From an uncultured Clostridia bacterium (GTDB lineage Bacteria > Bacillota > Clostridia > Oscillospirales > Ruminococcaceae): a DNA stretch of 64,000 nt. Shown piece by piece: positions 25,241 through 34,009 of this stretch (positions are counted from its first letter, which is position 1; each line of letters starts with the position of its first letter). The stretch lies in contig CAMVDP010000002.1 of the NCBI GenBank assembly GCA_947166275.1, positions 62,001 to 126,000 of the forward strand, given 5' to 3'. The notes beneath the pieces are model-generated. The model worked only from the letters and a program-made list of their open reading frames with translations, ran no database searches and was not told the DNA's origin. The position numbers and the translations under genes are program-made.

Positions 25241-27312
25241 TACATACAAGATGTCGCGGCTGCACGACCCGCCGCATATCCCGACGCGAACGCTACCGTG
25301 AGATTGAACCCGCCGGTGAAGCCTGTCACATCAAGTATCTCGCCGGCGAAGTACAGTCCGTCAACAAGCTTCGAGCGCATCGTCTTCGGATCGACCTCCT
25401 TCACCGATACTCCGCCGTCCGTGATTATCGCCTCGTCAATCGGGCGGTACCCCGTTATCTCCAGCGGATACGCTTTGAGCGTCCTCACAAGAGCAGCACG
25501 CTCCTCCCGCGTCACTGAATTGCACTGCTTTCCCGGCTCGACCCGCGCTTCGCCGAGCACGGCAAGTATAGCCGACTGCGGCAGCAGCTTTTTCATCGCG
25601 TTCGCGAGGTGCGTATTCTTCATCTCGTCGAAATCACGCATGATACGCTTATCGAGCGTCTGCTCGTCAAGAGCGGGCTTGAAGTCGATGTACGCGGTGT
25701 ACTTTCCCGGCGTTATCTCGCCCATTACCGAGCCCGCGCTGAGCACCAGAGGTCCCGATATCCCGAAGTGAGTGAACAGCATCTCGCCCATTTCGCGGAA
25801 TATGGGCTTTTTCTTTCCTTCCTCGCGCACCGTCAGGGTAACGTTTTTCAGGCTGAGCCCGCACCACGGGAAATCGGGATAATTCGTCTCCAGCGGCACC
25901 AGCGACGGCTTGAGCTCCGTGACCGTATGCCCGAGCTCACGCGCGAAATCGTACCCGTCGCCGGTGGAGCCGGTCACGGGATAGGACATACCGCCGGTAG
26001 CGACGATGACGCTTTTGGCGCTTATCATACCGCGTTCAGTCACGACTCCCGTGACCGCGCCGTTTTCAGCCGTCACCTCCGTCGCGCGGGCGTTAACGAT
26101 GCGTACTCCGAGCTTCTTCATCTTGTTATACAGCGCATCCACGATATCGTAAGCCTTGTCCGACACCGGGAATACGCGGTTACCGCGCTCGGTCTTGAGC
26201 GGCACTCCCTCGCGCTCGAAGAACGCCTTGATCTCACTCGGCGGCATCTCCGACAGTGCGCTGAACATGAACCTCGGGTTCTTCGGCAGGTTCTTCATCA
26301 CCTCGTCCGCGCCGCAGTCGTTCGTGACGTTGCAGCGTCCCTTGCCCGTTATCGCGAGCTTTCTGCCGACCTTCTCGTTACGCTCGATGACCGTCACCTT
26401 CGCGCCGTTCTCCGCCGCGGCTATCGCCGCGAACATTCCCGCTGCTCCCGCGCCGATCACCGCAACGTCGGTGGTGCTTTCATGCAGGTCGCGCCTGTAT
26501 TTTTTGAGATACTCCGCATATATCTTCCGCGCTCTTTTGGCATTCAGTATCTCAAGCTCGCCGTCATGCACATACACACCGATCTCCGCGTCTTTTACGA
26601 AGTCGGACTCTATCAGATAGTCAAGCTCCCCTTCCTGCTTCAGAGCAAACACCATATCGAGGAACGGGAAAAGCCCCGCGAACAGCAGTCCGTCCTGTAT
26701 CAGCTCTGCCGTGTCGGGGTATTTGGTCGTGTTGGACATCCGGTCTATGCGCCCGTCCGCTTTCCAGAAGATCTCGTAAAAATCGATCGTATACGCGCCA
26801 ATGTTGTGGCCCGGCTCATCGTCGAAACGTTTCCAGTCATTGACGGACTTTTCAATGAGCGCCGCTTGTTCCGGGGTGAGCGGCTTGCCGATAAGCGCAT
26901 AGTACGGATACTTTTCATCCGATGACCACTTGAGCGCGGCATCGTCATCTATCGTGATGTGACAGCTTGCGAACTTTGCGGCGCTGTCCGGGTCTATCTC
27001 CCAGCGCGCCCACTTCTCCGGAAAATCCCGCCTGACATTATACTCATGACAGACTGCGGGATCTCCGCCGGACAGTGTACGAATGATGATCTCATATATC
27101 TCGTAGACCTTATGTGCCCAGAAAAGCGTATTGCCTTTGAAATGGTCATTATCGTAATCTTCATACAGCTTGTCCAACTCCGCGAAGTCAACATACACTC
27201 CGCCGTCCTCACGGTCGTGGAAAACATCGGCACCGAAGACGCACGAAAAAAACTCCCTGACCGTCAGCCTTTTGCCGACCAGCGATCCCGTATCCCTGCC
27301 CGTATCTTTCAT
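25237..27312 (-). CDS. HI0933/BaiN-type flavoprotein fused to an unknown N-terminal domain
   Basis: A 691-residue protein. Residues 290-691 are a complete flavoprotein of the HI0933/BaiN family (about 400 residues): the FAD-binding GAGAAG lies near 286-291, followed by GRKLAITGKGRCNVTN, VIVATGGMSYPVTGSTGDGYDFA and a C-terminal FAGEILDVTGFTGGFN. Residues 1-280 are an additional domain that I do not recognise, rich in Tyr, Trp and Asp, with no catalytic motif. No start codon with a ribosome binding site lies at the junction, so it is a real fusion. BaiN relatives reduce bile-acid intermediates, but most of the family is uncharacterised. It follows the methyltransferase by 12 nt, probably in the recG operon. 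Confidence 0.88.
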   Translation of the reverse strand: MKDTGRDTGSLVGKRLTVREFFSCVFGADVFHDREDGGVYVDFAELDKLYEDYDNDHFKGNTLFWAHKVYEIYEIIIRTLSGGDPAVCHEYNVRRDFPEKWARWEIDPDSAAKFASCHITIDDDAALKWSSDEKYPYYALIGKPLTPEQAALIEKSVNDWKRFDDEPGHNIGAYTIDFYEIFWKADGRIDRMSNTTKYPDTAELIQDGLLFAGLFPFLDMVFALKQEGELDYLIESDFVKDAEIGVYVHDGELEILNAKRARKIYAEYLKKYRRDLHESTTDVAVIGAGAAGMFAAIAAAENGAKVTVIERNEKVGRKLAITGKGRCNVTNDCGADEVMKNLPKNPRFMFSALSEMPPSEIKAFFEREGVPLKTERGNRVFPVSDKAYDIVDALYNKMKKLGVRIVNARATEVTAENGAVTGVVTERGMISAKSVIVATGGMSYPVTGSTGDGYDFARELGHTVTELKPSLVPLETNYPDFPWCGLSLKNVTLTVREEGKKKPIFREMGEMLFTHFGISGPLVLSAGSVMGEITPGKYTAYIDFKPALDEQTLDKRIMRDFDEMKNTHLANAMKKLLPQSAILAVLGEARVEPGKQCNSVTREERAALVRTLKAYPLEITGYRPIDEAIITDGGVSVKEVDPKTMRSKLVDGLYFAGEILDVTGFTGGFNLTVAFASGYAAGRAAATSCMY

Positions 27313-27324
27313 GCCTTGCTCTCC

Positions 27325-28443
27325 TCACTTTGAGAAGCTGTACAGCCTGCACATTATCATGCCGTTGTACAGCTTGCGGTTCCTGTCCGCCTTCTCGCCG
27401 AAAAGCTCCTCGAACTCCTCGGAGGCGGTTATCACATACAGCTCATTTTCCCCGCGCGGAAGCAGCACTTTTCCCATCGTGCGGTATATCTCACGCACCT
27501 CGTCAGCTTCTCCCATACGCTCCGCGTACGGCGGGTTGGTTATAACCTTGACCGCCCCGGAAGTATAGTGAAAATCGCGTATCGCGCGCCCGGTCACTCT
27601 GACATTATCCGACACGCCCGCCTTGCGCGCATTCTCTGCGGTGAGCTTCACAGCCTCGGGATCGATGTCATAGCCGTACGCCTCAAAGCCGCAGTCGGTG
27701 CGTATCGCGGCTTTCGCAGCCTCTCGCGCGTCAGCCCACACCCGCTTGTCCGTGAAGCTCCAGCTTTCAGCGGCAAACCGCCGGTTCAGACACGGCGCGA
27801 TATTGCAGGCTTTCAGCGCAGCTTCGATCAGCACAGTGCCGCTCCCGCAGAACGGGTCGATCACCGTATCGTTTTGCCTTACATGCGCAAGGTCAACTAT
27901 CCCCGCCGCGAGCGTCTCCTTTATCGGCGCGGCATTGGAGAATGCGCGGTAACCGCGCTTGTGCAGTCCCTCGCCCGATGTGTCGAGCGTGACCGTCATC
28001 TCATCCTTCATCAGCAGGAAATGTACGGGCAGCACAGCACCCGTCTCCGGCAGTCTGCCGAGCTTGTACGCTCCCTGCATACGTATCACGAGCGCCTTCT
28101 TTATTGTGCGCTGGAGCGCGGGGATACTCGTGAGCTTCGAATTCAGCGAATGCCCCTTCACGATATGGAGCTTGTCCGCCTTCGCTGCGAACCGCTCTAT
28201 CTCTATTCGCTTGCAGTTCTCGAACACATCGTCGAATGTGTGTGCCGTGAACCGGGCAAGGACTATCCCGACGCGCTCCGCCACCGAACAGGTGATGTTC
28301 GCGCGGGCTATGACGCTCTCATCGCCCTCGAAGTCCACGCGTCCGTCCTTCACTGTAACATTTTCTCCGCCGGCGCGCTTCACCTCGAAGGACAGCGTTT
28401 TTTCGAGCCCGAAATGGCACGGCGCGGTTAGTTTATATATCAT
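27325..28443 (-). CDS. THUMP-domain class I RNA methyltransferase (RlmL/YpsC-like)
   Basis: A 372-residue SAM-dependent methyltransferase. Residues 1-155 form a THUMP-like RNA-binding part. The catalytic domain has a SAM motif DPFCGSGTVLIEAA near 195 and the target-base motif TNPPY near 290. YpsC/RlmL relatives methylate guanine N2 in 23S rRNA; the exact position here is unknown. It starts 1 nt after the recG stop and is followed by the flavoprotein gene. Confidence 0.9.
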   Translation of the reverse strand: MIYKLTAPCHFGLEKTLSFEVKRAGGENVTVKDGRVDFEGDESVIARANITCSVAERVGIVLARFTAHTFDDVFENCKRIEIERFAAKADKLHIVKGHSLNSKLTSIPALQRTIKKALVIRMQGAYKLGRLPETGAVLPVHFLLMKDEMTVTLDTSGEGLHKRGYRAFSNAAPIKETLAAGIVDLAHVRQNDTVIDPFCGSGTVLIEAALKACNIAPCLNRRFAAESWSFTDKRVWADAREAAKAAIRTDCGFEAYGYDIDPEAVKLTAENARKAGVSDNVRVTGRAIRDFHYTSGAVKVITNPPYAERMGEADEVREIYRTMGKVLLPRGENELYVITASEEFEELFGEKADRNRKLYNGMIMCRLYSFSK

Positions 28444-28444
28444 A

Positions 28445-30469
28445 TCAGTTCACCCCGAATATCTCTCTGCCTGCGAACAGCTCTCCGACAAGCCTGCGAA
28501 GCCCCGCGTTCTCCGGCGAGGTAAGCCTCGGGTCGCTTGCGAGTATCTGCTCCGCGAGCTCGGACGTATCATGCAGCAGCATAGTATCCGCCGTCATGTC
28601 CGCTATCTTCAGCTCCGGAAGTCCGTGCTGCTGCGCACCGAAGAAGTTTCCGGGACCGCGCAGCTTCAGGTCCTCGTTCGCTATCTCAAAACCGTCGGTA
28701 GTTCGTACCATTGTGTCTATGCGGGCTTTGGTGTACTCCGAACGGCTGTCGGTCATCAGTATGCAGTGGGACTGCACGCTTCCGCGCCCGACGCGCCCGC
28801 GCAGCTGATGCAGCTGCGACAGACCGAACTGCTCGGCGTTCTCCACGAGTATGATGATCGCGTTGGGTACGTCTATGCCGACCTCGATTACCGTAGTGGC
28901 TATCAGCAGCTTCAGCTCGCCGTTCTTGAACGCCGCCATGGTCCTGTCCTTATCCGCCTGCTTCATCTTGCCGTGCAGCAGACCTATCGGTATACCGCGG
29001 AACCACGTATCACGCAGCTTCGCGTAGTACTCCTCAGCAGAAGCTTTGTCGGACATGGCTTCGCTTTTTTCGACAAAAGGACATACTATGTAAGCCTGAT
29101 ATCCCTCGTTTATGTTCTTTATTATGAAATTCAGCACGCGCTCGCGGTAGCCCGAATCCACACCGTAAGTGCGTATCGGTACGCGCCCTTTCGGCATTTC
29201 GTCAAGTATCGACACATCGAGGTCGCCGTACACGGCAAACGCGAGAGTGCGCGGTATCGGTGTCGCGGACATGACCAGAGTGTGCGGGGATATGCCTTTC
29301 GAGCCCAGCATCGTACGCTGGCGGACTCCGAAGCGGTGCTGCTCGTCCGTGATAACAAGACCGAGCGAACGGAAATCCACTGCCGACTGTATCAGCGCGT
29401 GAGTGCCGACCACCACCTGCGCCGCGCCGCTCTCTATTGCCTCGTAGACAGGCTTTTTGACCGTACTGCCGGTGAGCAGCGCAACTGTGATGCCGAGCGG
29501 GTCAAGAAGATCCGCGAGAGTATTGGCGTGCTGCTTTGCGAGTATCTCGGTAGGTGCCATCAGAGCGGACTGGTAGCCGTTGTGCGCCGCAAAGCAGCAC
29601 AATGCCGCCGCCACCAGCGTCTTACCGCTTCCGACATCGCCCTGTAACAATCTGTTCATCGGGCTCCCGCTCTTCATGTCGGCTATGCACTCATTTACCG
29701 AGCGCAGCTGCGCACCTGTGGGAGCAAACTTCAGCGCTGACCAGAACGGATCCATATCCACATCTGACATGACCGCGGGCGTGAATTTCTTCGTGCTGTT
29801 CTTCACTGTGCGCAGACCTATCTGAAGCGTGAGCAGCTCCTCGAACGCAAGTCGTCTGCGAGCTTCGGCAAGCTCCTCATGGCTGTGAGGGAAATGGACT
29901 CTCATAATAGCTTCGCGATAGCCGATGAGTCCGTATCGCTCACGTATGCTGTCAGGGAGCGGCTCCTCAAGCGTACACTTCCCGAGCGCATCCTTCACGC
30001 AGTTGGTCATTATGTTCATGCTTATCCCCGCCGTCAGATGATATCGCGGAACAAGCACATTCGGGTCGCCGGCTTTGATAAAGCTCGGAGAACTGCACTC
30101 CTTCGCAAGCACGGTTCCCTTTATCTTCCCGAAGAACAGATAGCTCTTCCCCTGCTCAAGGCAGTCAAAGGAGTACTTGCTGTTAAATATCGTGATAAGC
30201 ATCTCTTCGGTGCCGTCGCTCACGGTGAGCTTGTAAATAGAATAGCGCGGAGAGATGTACGGTCTGAGCTTGCGGGTGACCTTGCCGGCGAACACGGCAG
30301 TATCGTCCGGCTGCAGCTCGCATATCGGTACAGGCTTCGTATAGTCGGTGTAGTCACGCGGGTAAGCACGAAGCAGCCCGCCGACAGTGGTTATGCCAAG
30401 TGACCCGAAGGTCTCCGCACGCCTGCCGCCGACTCCTTTGACCATTGTAATACTGTCATTCTCACGCAT
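28445..30469 (-). CDS. recG: ATP-dependent DNA helicase RecG
   Basis: A 674-residue helicase that remodels stalled replication forks and branched recombination intermediates. Order: N-terminal wedge/OB domain, Walker A GDVGSGKT near 280, DEQHRFGVRQR near 375, SATPIPRT, then the second RecA-like domain with TTVIEVGIDVPNA and HQLRGRVGRG, and a C-terminal TRG-type end. The ATG at 30469 is preceded by GGCGGGTAAG. The frame extends 21 codons further upstream without a good start. It is first in an operon with the methyltransferase and the flavoprotein. Confidence 0.97.
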   Translation of the reverse strand: MRENDSITMVKGVGGRRAETFGSLGITTVGGLLRAYPRDYTDYTKPVPICELQPDDTAVFAGKVTRKLRPYISPRYSIYKLTVSDGTEEMLITIFNSKYSFDCLEQGKSYLFFGKIKGTVLAKECSSPSFIKAGDPNVLVPRYHLTAGISMNIMTNCVKDALGKCTLEEPLPDSIRERYGLIGYREAIMRVHFPHSHEELAEARRRLAFEELLTLQIGLRTVKNSTKKFTPAVMSDVDMDPFWSALKFAPTGAQLRSVNECIADMKSGSPMNRLLQGDVGSGKTLVAAALCCFAAHNGYQSALMAPTEILAKQHANTLADLLDPLGITVALLTGSTVKKPVYEAIESGAAQVVVGTHALIQSAVDFRSLGLVITDEQHRFGVRQRTMLGSKGISPHTLVMSATPIPRTLAFAVYGDLDVSILDEMPKGRVPIRTYGVDSGYRERVLNFIIKNINEGYQAYIVCPFVEKSEAMSDKASAEEYYAKLRDTWFRGIPIGLLHGKMKQADKDRTMAAFKNGELKLLIATTVIEVGIDVPNAIIILVENAEQFGLSQLHQLRGRVGRGSVQSHCILMTDSRSEYTKARIDTMVRTTDGFEIANEDLKLRGPGNFFGAQQHGLPELKIADMTADTMLLHDTSELAEQILASDPRLTSPENAGLRRLVGELFAGREIFGVN

Positions 30470-30546
30470 ATACTTACCCGCCCTGTGTTCTGTATCGCTG
30501 CGGTCCGCCCTGTTACGGACGCGCAGACACAATATATCATCATAGA

Positions 30547-30575
30547 ATTATACCACAACCACGGCGGATTGTCAA
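30547..30575 (-). promoter_or_regulatory. Consensus promoter of the recG operon
   Basis: On the minus strand, an exact TTGACA (30570-30575) and an exact TATAAT (30547-30552) with a 17-nt spacer. The -35 box overlaps the stop of the ParB-like gene. The leader is about 70 nt and contains a small GTCCG/CGGAC hairpin. Confidence 0.88.
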
Positions 30576-31393
30576 TCGGTCTGTTTGAGCGGTATCTTGA
30601 CCACGTACTCGATGAAATCCTCGGTACGGCTCCGGGAAGCGTCACAGTTTATGCCTGCCTCCTTCATCGCGTCTATGGTCTTGTTGAACGTGTTGATGTA
30701 CAGATTCACGGCACGGAAGTTCCAGCGGCGGTGCACGGTAGGCTTCGGAGGCTTGTCCTTCAGCAGACTGTCGATGTATGAATCGGTCTGCGCGGTATTA
30801 AGCTGGTTAGCGCTTATATAGTGTATCGCGTCCGGACGTTTGTCCGACTCCAGCCGCAGCAGCGCTCTCGCCTGCCGCTCCCCGAGCTTATACTTCACCA
30901 CCAGCGCCTTCTCGTCATCGGTGAGCTTGAGCAGGCGAAGCTTGTTCGCTATCGTGGACTGGGCTGTCCCGAGCCGGGCGGCGGTCTCTTCCTGTGTGAA
31001 GCCGTAGTAATCGATAAGGTTCTTTATCGCGTATGCCTCCTCCATGAAGTTCAGGTCAGCACGCTGAAGGTTCTCAAGCACCGCGAGCACCGCCGAATCG
31101 CGCACTGTCGCAGTGATGATGATGCACGGGACCACGGACATATTGAGCAGCTTGCACGCGCGGAGCCTTCTCTCACCGGATATCAGCTCGTAATACATGC
31201 CGTTCTCCGACCTGCGCACGGTGAGCGGCTGGAGAATGCCGTTCTGCTGTATACTGACTGCGAGCCGCGACAGCTCGTAATCATCGAATATCACCCGGGG
31301 CTGTGCGGGATTTGGGACTATCTCGCTCACCGGTATCTCCACCACCTTGTTCACCGCACGGTCGTCCGTCTGCTGTCTCTGAAATAACGCCAT
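30572..31393 (-). CDS. ParB/Noc-like DNA-binding CTPase
   Basis: A 273-residue protein of the ParB/Spo0J/Noc family. An N-terminal ParB/Srx fold carries ISGERRLRA near 75-83, the CTP-binding motif. The helix-turn-helix follows (GFTQEETAARLGTAQSTIANK near 130-150), then a C-terminal dimerisation segment. The family spreads as clamps on DNA around parS or NBS sites for chromosome segregation or nucleoid occlusion. No parA lies next to it, which fits Noc or an orphan ParB. The ATG at 31393 has AGGAGG 7 nt upstream; the longer frame is not supported. Confidence 0.9.
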   Translation of the reverse strand: MALFQRQQTDDRAVNKVVEIPVSEIVPNPAQPRVIFDDYELSRLAVSIQQNGILQPLTVRRSENGMYYELISGERRLRACKLLNMSVVPCIIITATVRDSAVLAVLENLQRADLNFMEEAYAIKNLIDYYGFTQEETAARLGTAQSTIANKLRLLKLTDDEKALVVKYKLGERQARALLRLESDKRPDAIHYISANQLNTAQTDSYIDSLLKDKPPKPTVHRRWNFRAVNLYINTFNKTIDAMKEAGINCDASRSRTEDFIEYVVKIPLKQTD

Positions 31394-31650
31394 ATCATGA
31401 CCTCCTTTGTTTTCTCCATGATAGCACGGATATTCGCAAAAATCCACACAAATAATCACCCACATTACGAGCAGATCGGATCAGATGCGGTATTATCCTC
31501 CGGTTTCCGACAAAATACCGCCCGGAACGCAGTCGGATACGCCGTTATCCTGTCGGGAAAAGTCGCAGGATTCGTATGCCTATCGCGTCATTGGTGAAAA
31601 TACCGTATCAAATCCCACTCGCCCAGTTGTGGTTTTGTGCATACATACAA
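31394..31650. other. Intergenic region, no gene supported
   Basis: About 257 nt between divergent genes. Short open frames exist on the plus strand, but none has a ribosome binding site or a recognisable product. The stretch nearest 31394 must hold the promoter of the ParB-like gene; a TATCAT is visible but without a matching -35. Confidence 0.4.
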
Positions 31651-31679
31651 TTGACATTGAGCTGCGGATAGAGTAAAAT
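31651..31679 (+). promoter_or_regulatory. Promoter of the small HExxH membrane gene
   Basis: TTGACA (31651-31656) and TAAAAT (31674-31679) with a 17-nt spacer. The predicted transcription start is only a few nucleotides from the first ATG at 31689. Confidence 0.72.
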
Positions 31680-31688
31680 AAACTATAT

Positions 31689-32126
31689 ATGATACCGATT
31701 TATAAGATGATACCGGCAACAGTGCTGCAATTCACGTGGGGAGCGCTCCAGAACCTTGCGGGCGCAGTTCTCACGCTGATACTGATAAAACGACGGCACT
31801 TCATATACCGCGGGAGCGTGGCGTGCGAATGGGGACGCGGCGAAAGCCTGTCGCTCGGAATGTTCATTTTTATTTCCGAACGCGCACAGGACAAGTTCCG
31901 CGACGAGCTCTGCGCACACGAGTACGGACACAGCGTACAGTCGATGCTGCTCGGGCCGCTGTATCTGCCGATGATAGCGCTGCCGTCGGCGGTATGGTGT
32001 ATGCTCCCGGCGTGCAGAAAACACAGAAGCGAAAAGAAGTTGTCGTACTACGGCTTCTTCACAGAGCGCTGGGCTAACCGGATAGCGGAAAAGCTCACCG
32101 GAGAGCCGATGACACTGCTGATATAG
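31689..32126 (+). CDS. Small membrane protein with HExxH motif
   Basis: A 145-residue membrane protein. Two or three hydrophobic segments surround an AHEYGH motif near residue 77, directly before a hydrophobic stretch. HExxH is a zinc-peptidase signature, and small membrane proteins with this arrangement occur in anaerobic gut bacteria, but I know of no assigned activity. There is no ribosome binding site, and the promoter places the start codon at or within a few nucleotides of the transcript 5' end; a second in-frame ATG is at 31707. The next gene, a PASTA pseudokinase, begins 49 nt downstream on the same strand. Confidence 0.7.
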   Translation: MIPIYKMIPATVLQFTWGALQNLAGAVLTLILIKRRHFIYRGSVACEWGRGESLSLGMFIFISERAQDKFRDELCAHEYGHSVQSMLLGPLYLPMIALPSAVWCMLPACRKHRSEKKLSYYGFFTERWANRIAEKLTGEPMTLLI

Positions 32127-32175
32127 AGAGATAAATACATTGGTCTGTCCCACGGGGACGGCGGAGGTAAAGGAT

Positions 32176-34008
32176 ATGAAAAAAGATATAAGCCGCTGCA
32201 TGGGCTGCATGAATGAGAAGCTGTACAACGGGCCCTGCGAGATATGCGGATATGACGGAAGCGCGGACAGTCCGCAGGAATACCTTGCCGCGAGAACGTT
32301 GCTCGCTGACAGGTACGTGCTCGGCAGAATGATATCCAAAGGCGGCGAAGGCGCGGCGTACATAGCTTTCGACACTAAACTCGGACTCACGGTGGAAATA
32401 CGCGAGTTCATGCCCGACATGCTGTGCAGACGCGGTGAGGACGGCGAATCCGTCGAAGTAAATGAAGGCGCGCTGCCGCTGTTCAAATCGTATCTGTCGG
32501 AATTTGCAGATCTGCACAAATCGCTTATGACAGGCTTTGAAGGCGGCGGTCTGAAGAAAACATACGATATTTTTGCTGCCAACGGCACAGGTTATGTAGT
32601 AACCGAGCACATCAACGGATTGTCACTGGAAGAATACACGGCTTCCCATGGCGGAAAGCTCGGCTGGACAGAGGCGCAGAAGCTCCTGCCCTCGCTGCTG
32701 GACACACTCTCGGCACTGCACGATAAGGGTATAGTCCACAGAGGACTGAGTCCCGAGACGATAATGATAACACAGGACGGACGTACCGTGCTCACCTCGC
32801 TGGAAATATCGGCGGCGAGAACTGCCGATTCCAGCCTCACAAGCGATATTTATGACGGTTATGCCGCTCCCGAGCAGTATGACCTATCGGAGAGACAGGG
32901 AAGCTGGACGGACGTATACGCTATAAGCGCCGTACTCTATCGAACGCTTACAGGCATCGTCCCGCCCTCCGCCAATGAGCGCAGGAACGGCGCAGCACTC
33001 GCGCCCGCACATACTGTCGATCCCGATGTGCCGATGCAGGTCTCGGACGCGATAAACGCCGGCATGAAGCTCGCAAGAGCCGAGAGATCGCATGATATCG
33101 CGACTCTTCGTGCAATGCTCAATGACGAGCCGGAGCAGTCGTCGATACCTGAATCTTCCGGTGAAAGCGACGGGCCTATCACTCCCGAAGTACATGTAAA
33201 GTTCGACATTGAGGAGCATGAACAGCACCGCATCTCCGAAGCCAAGAAAAAACGCAGAAAAAAGGAAGAACGCAGGAACATAGGCACTGCGATAGGTCTT
33301 TTCGTGTTCCTTGCCATGGTAGCGGCGCTCGTTATATGTATAATCTACTTTTCGGAAAGCGCGCAGGATATACAGAATAATGCCGTGACCGCGCAGACGA
33401 CCGACGAAACGCCCGCTGTCACCGAGGATACCACGCCCCGTGTAACTACGGTGCAGGTGACCGACACACCCGCCGTGACAGAAGTTACCGCGGAGAAGCT
33501 GGTCGTTCCCGACCTCGTGAACAGATTCTATAACTCGTCGCTGGAAAACCGCTACTCGATGCTGATATTCGAGGTAGAGGAGGAATACTCCGACGAATTC
33601 GCCGAGAGCCTTATTATGGAGCAGGATATCCCCAGCGGCTCACAGGTCACCGCCGGCACCGTGATCCACATCAAAGTCAGCAAGGGCGCGGCATACACCT
33701 TCCTGCCCGATTATGTAGGCATGAAGCTCAGCGACTACACCAACAAGCTCACAACGCTCGGCGTGCGGTTCAGGATCGAGGAGGAGGAGACCACCGAGGT
33801 CAAGAAGGGTTACGTGGTACGCTGCAGCAAGGAAGTGGGCGAAAAGGTGATGATCTCCGAAGACGAGGAAATTACCGTATACTACGCCAAGACTCCCGCC
33901 AAGACTACCCCCGCGGAAACGGAGCCGCCCGCCGAGACCACCGAGGTAGAGATACCCGTGAACAACGATGACTCCGACAATGAGATACCGATAAACGGCG
34001 AGGAATAA
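32176..34008 (+). CDS. Membrane-anchored PASTA pseudokinase
   Basis: A 610-residue protein with the layout of a PknB/PrkC-type Ser/Thr kinase. Order: a four-Cys zinc ribbon (CMGC...CEIC) in the first 30 residues, a kinase-fold domain (about 45-310), a TM at about 366-394, a Thr-rich linker, and two PASTA domains (about 440-575) outside the cell. The catalytic residues are lost: R76 for the ATP-binding Lys (VEIREF), HRG at 188-190 for HRD, T195 for the metal-binding Asn, and SLE at 208-210 for DFG. HRD-to-DFG spacing is normal, so the alignment is secure. It is probably a non-catalytic muropeptide or lipid II sensor. The ATG at 32176 has GGAGGTAAAGG upstream; pheA follows 1 nt after the stop. 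Confidence 0.9.
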   Translation: MKKDISRCMGCMNEKLYNGPCEICGYDGSADSPQEYLAARTLLADRYVLGRMISKGGEGAAYIAFDTKLGLTVEIREFMPDMLCRRGEDGESVEVNEGALPLFKSYLSEFADLHKSLMTGFEGGGLKKTYDIFAANGTGYVVTEHINGLSLEEYTASHGGKLGWTEAQKLLPSLLDTLSALHDKGIVHRGLSPETIMITQDGRTVLTSLEISAARTADSSLTSDIYDGYAAPEQYDLSERQGSWTDVYAISAVLYRTLTGIVPPSANERRNGAALAPAHTVDPDVPMQVSDAINAGMKLARAERSHDIATLRAMLNDEPEQSSIPESSGESDGPITPEVHVKFDIEEHEQHRISEAKKKRRKKEERRNIGTAIGLFVFLAMVAALVICIIYFSESAQDIQNNAVTAQTTDETPAVTEDTTPRVTTVQVTDTPAVTEVTAEKLVVPDLVNRFYNSSLENRYSMLIFEVEEEYSDEFAESLIMEQDIPSGSQVTAGTVIHIKVSKGAAYTFLPDYVGMKLSDYTNKLTTLGVRFRIEEEETTEVKKGYVVRCSKEVGEKVMISEDEEITVYYAKTPAKTTPAETEPPAETTEVEIPVNNDDSDNEIPINGEE

Positions 34009-34009
34009 C

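Noticed and set aside
25609-26925. A 438-codon open frame on the plus strand
   Set aside because: It is antisense to the fused flavoprotein, which has complete motifs; the antisense product is Arg/Leu-rich and matches nothing.
27959-29647. A 562-codon open frame on the plus strand
   Set aside because: It lies opposite recG and the methyltransferase, has no ribosome binding site or recognisable motif, and reflects the GC-rich codon pattern of the real genes.
31397-31676. Short plus-strand open frames between the ParB-like gene and the HExxH gene
   Set aside because: None has a ribosome binding site or familiar product, and the promoter at 31651 lies inside the longer one.
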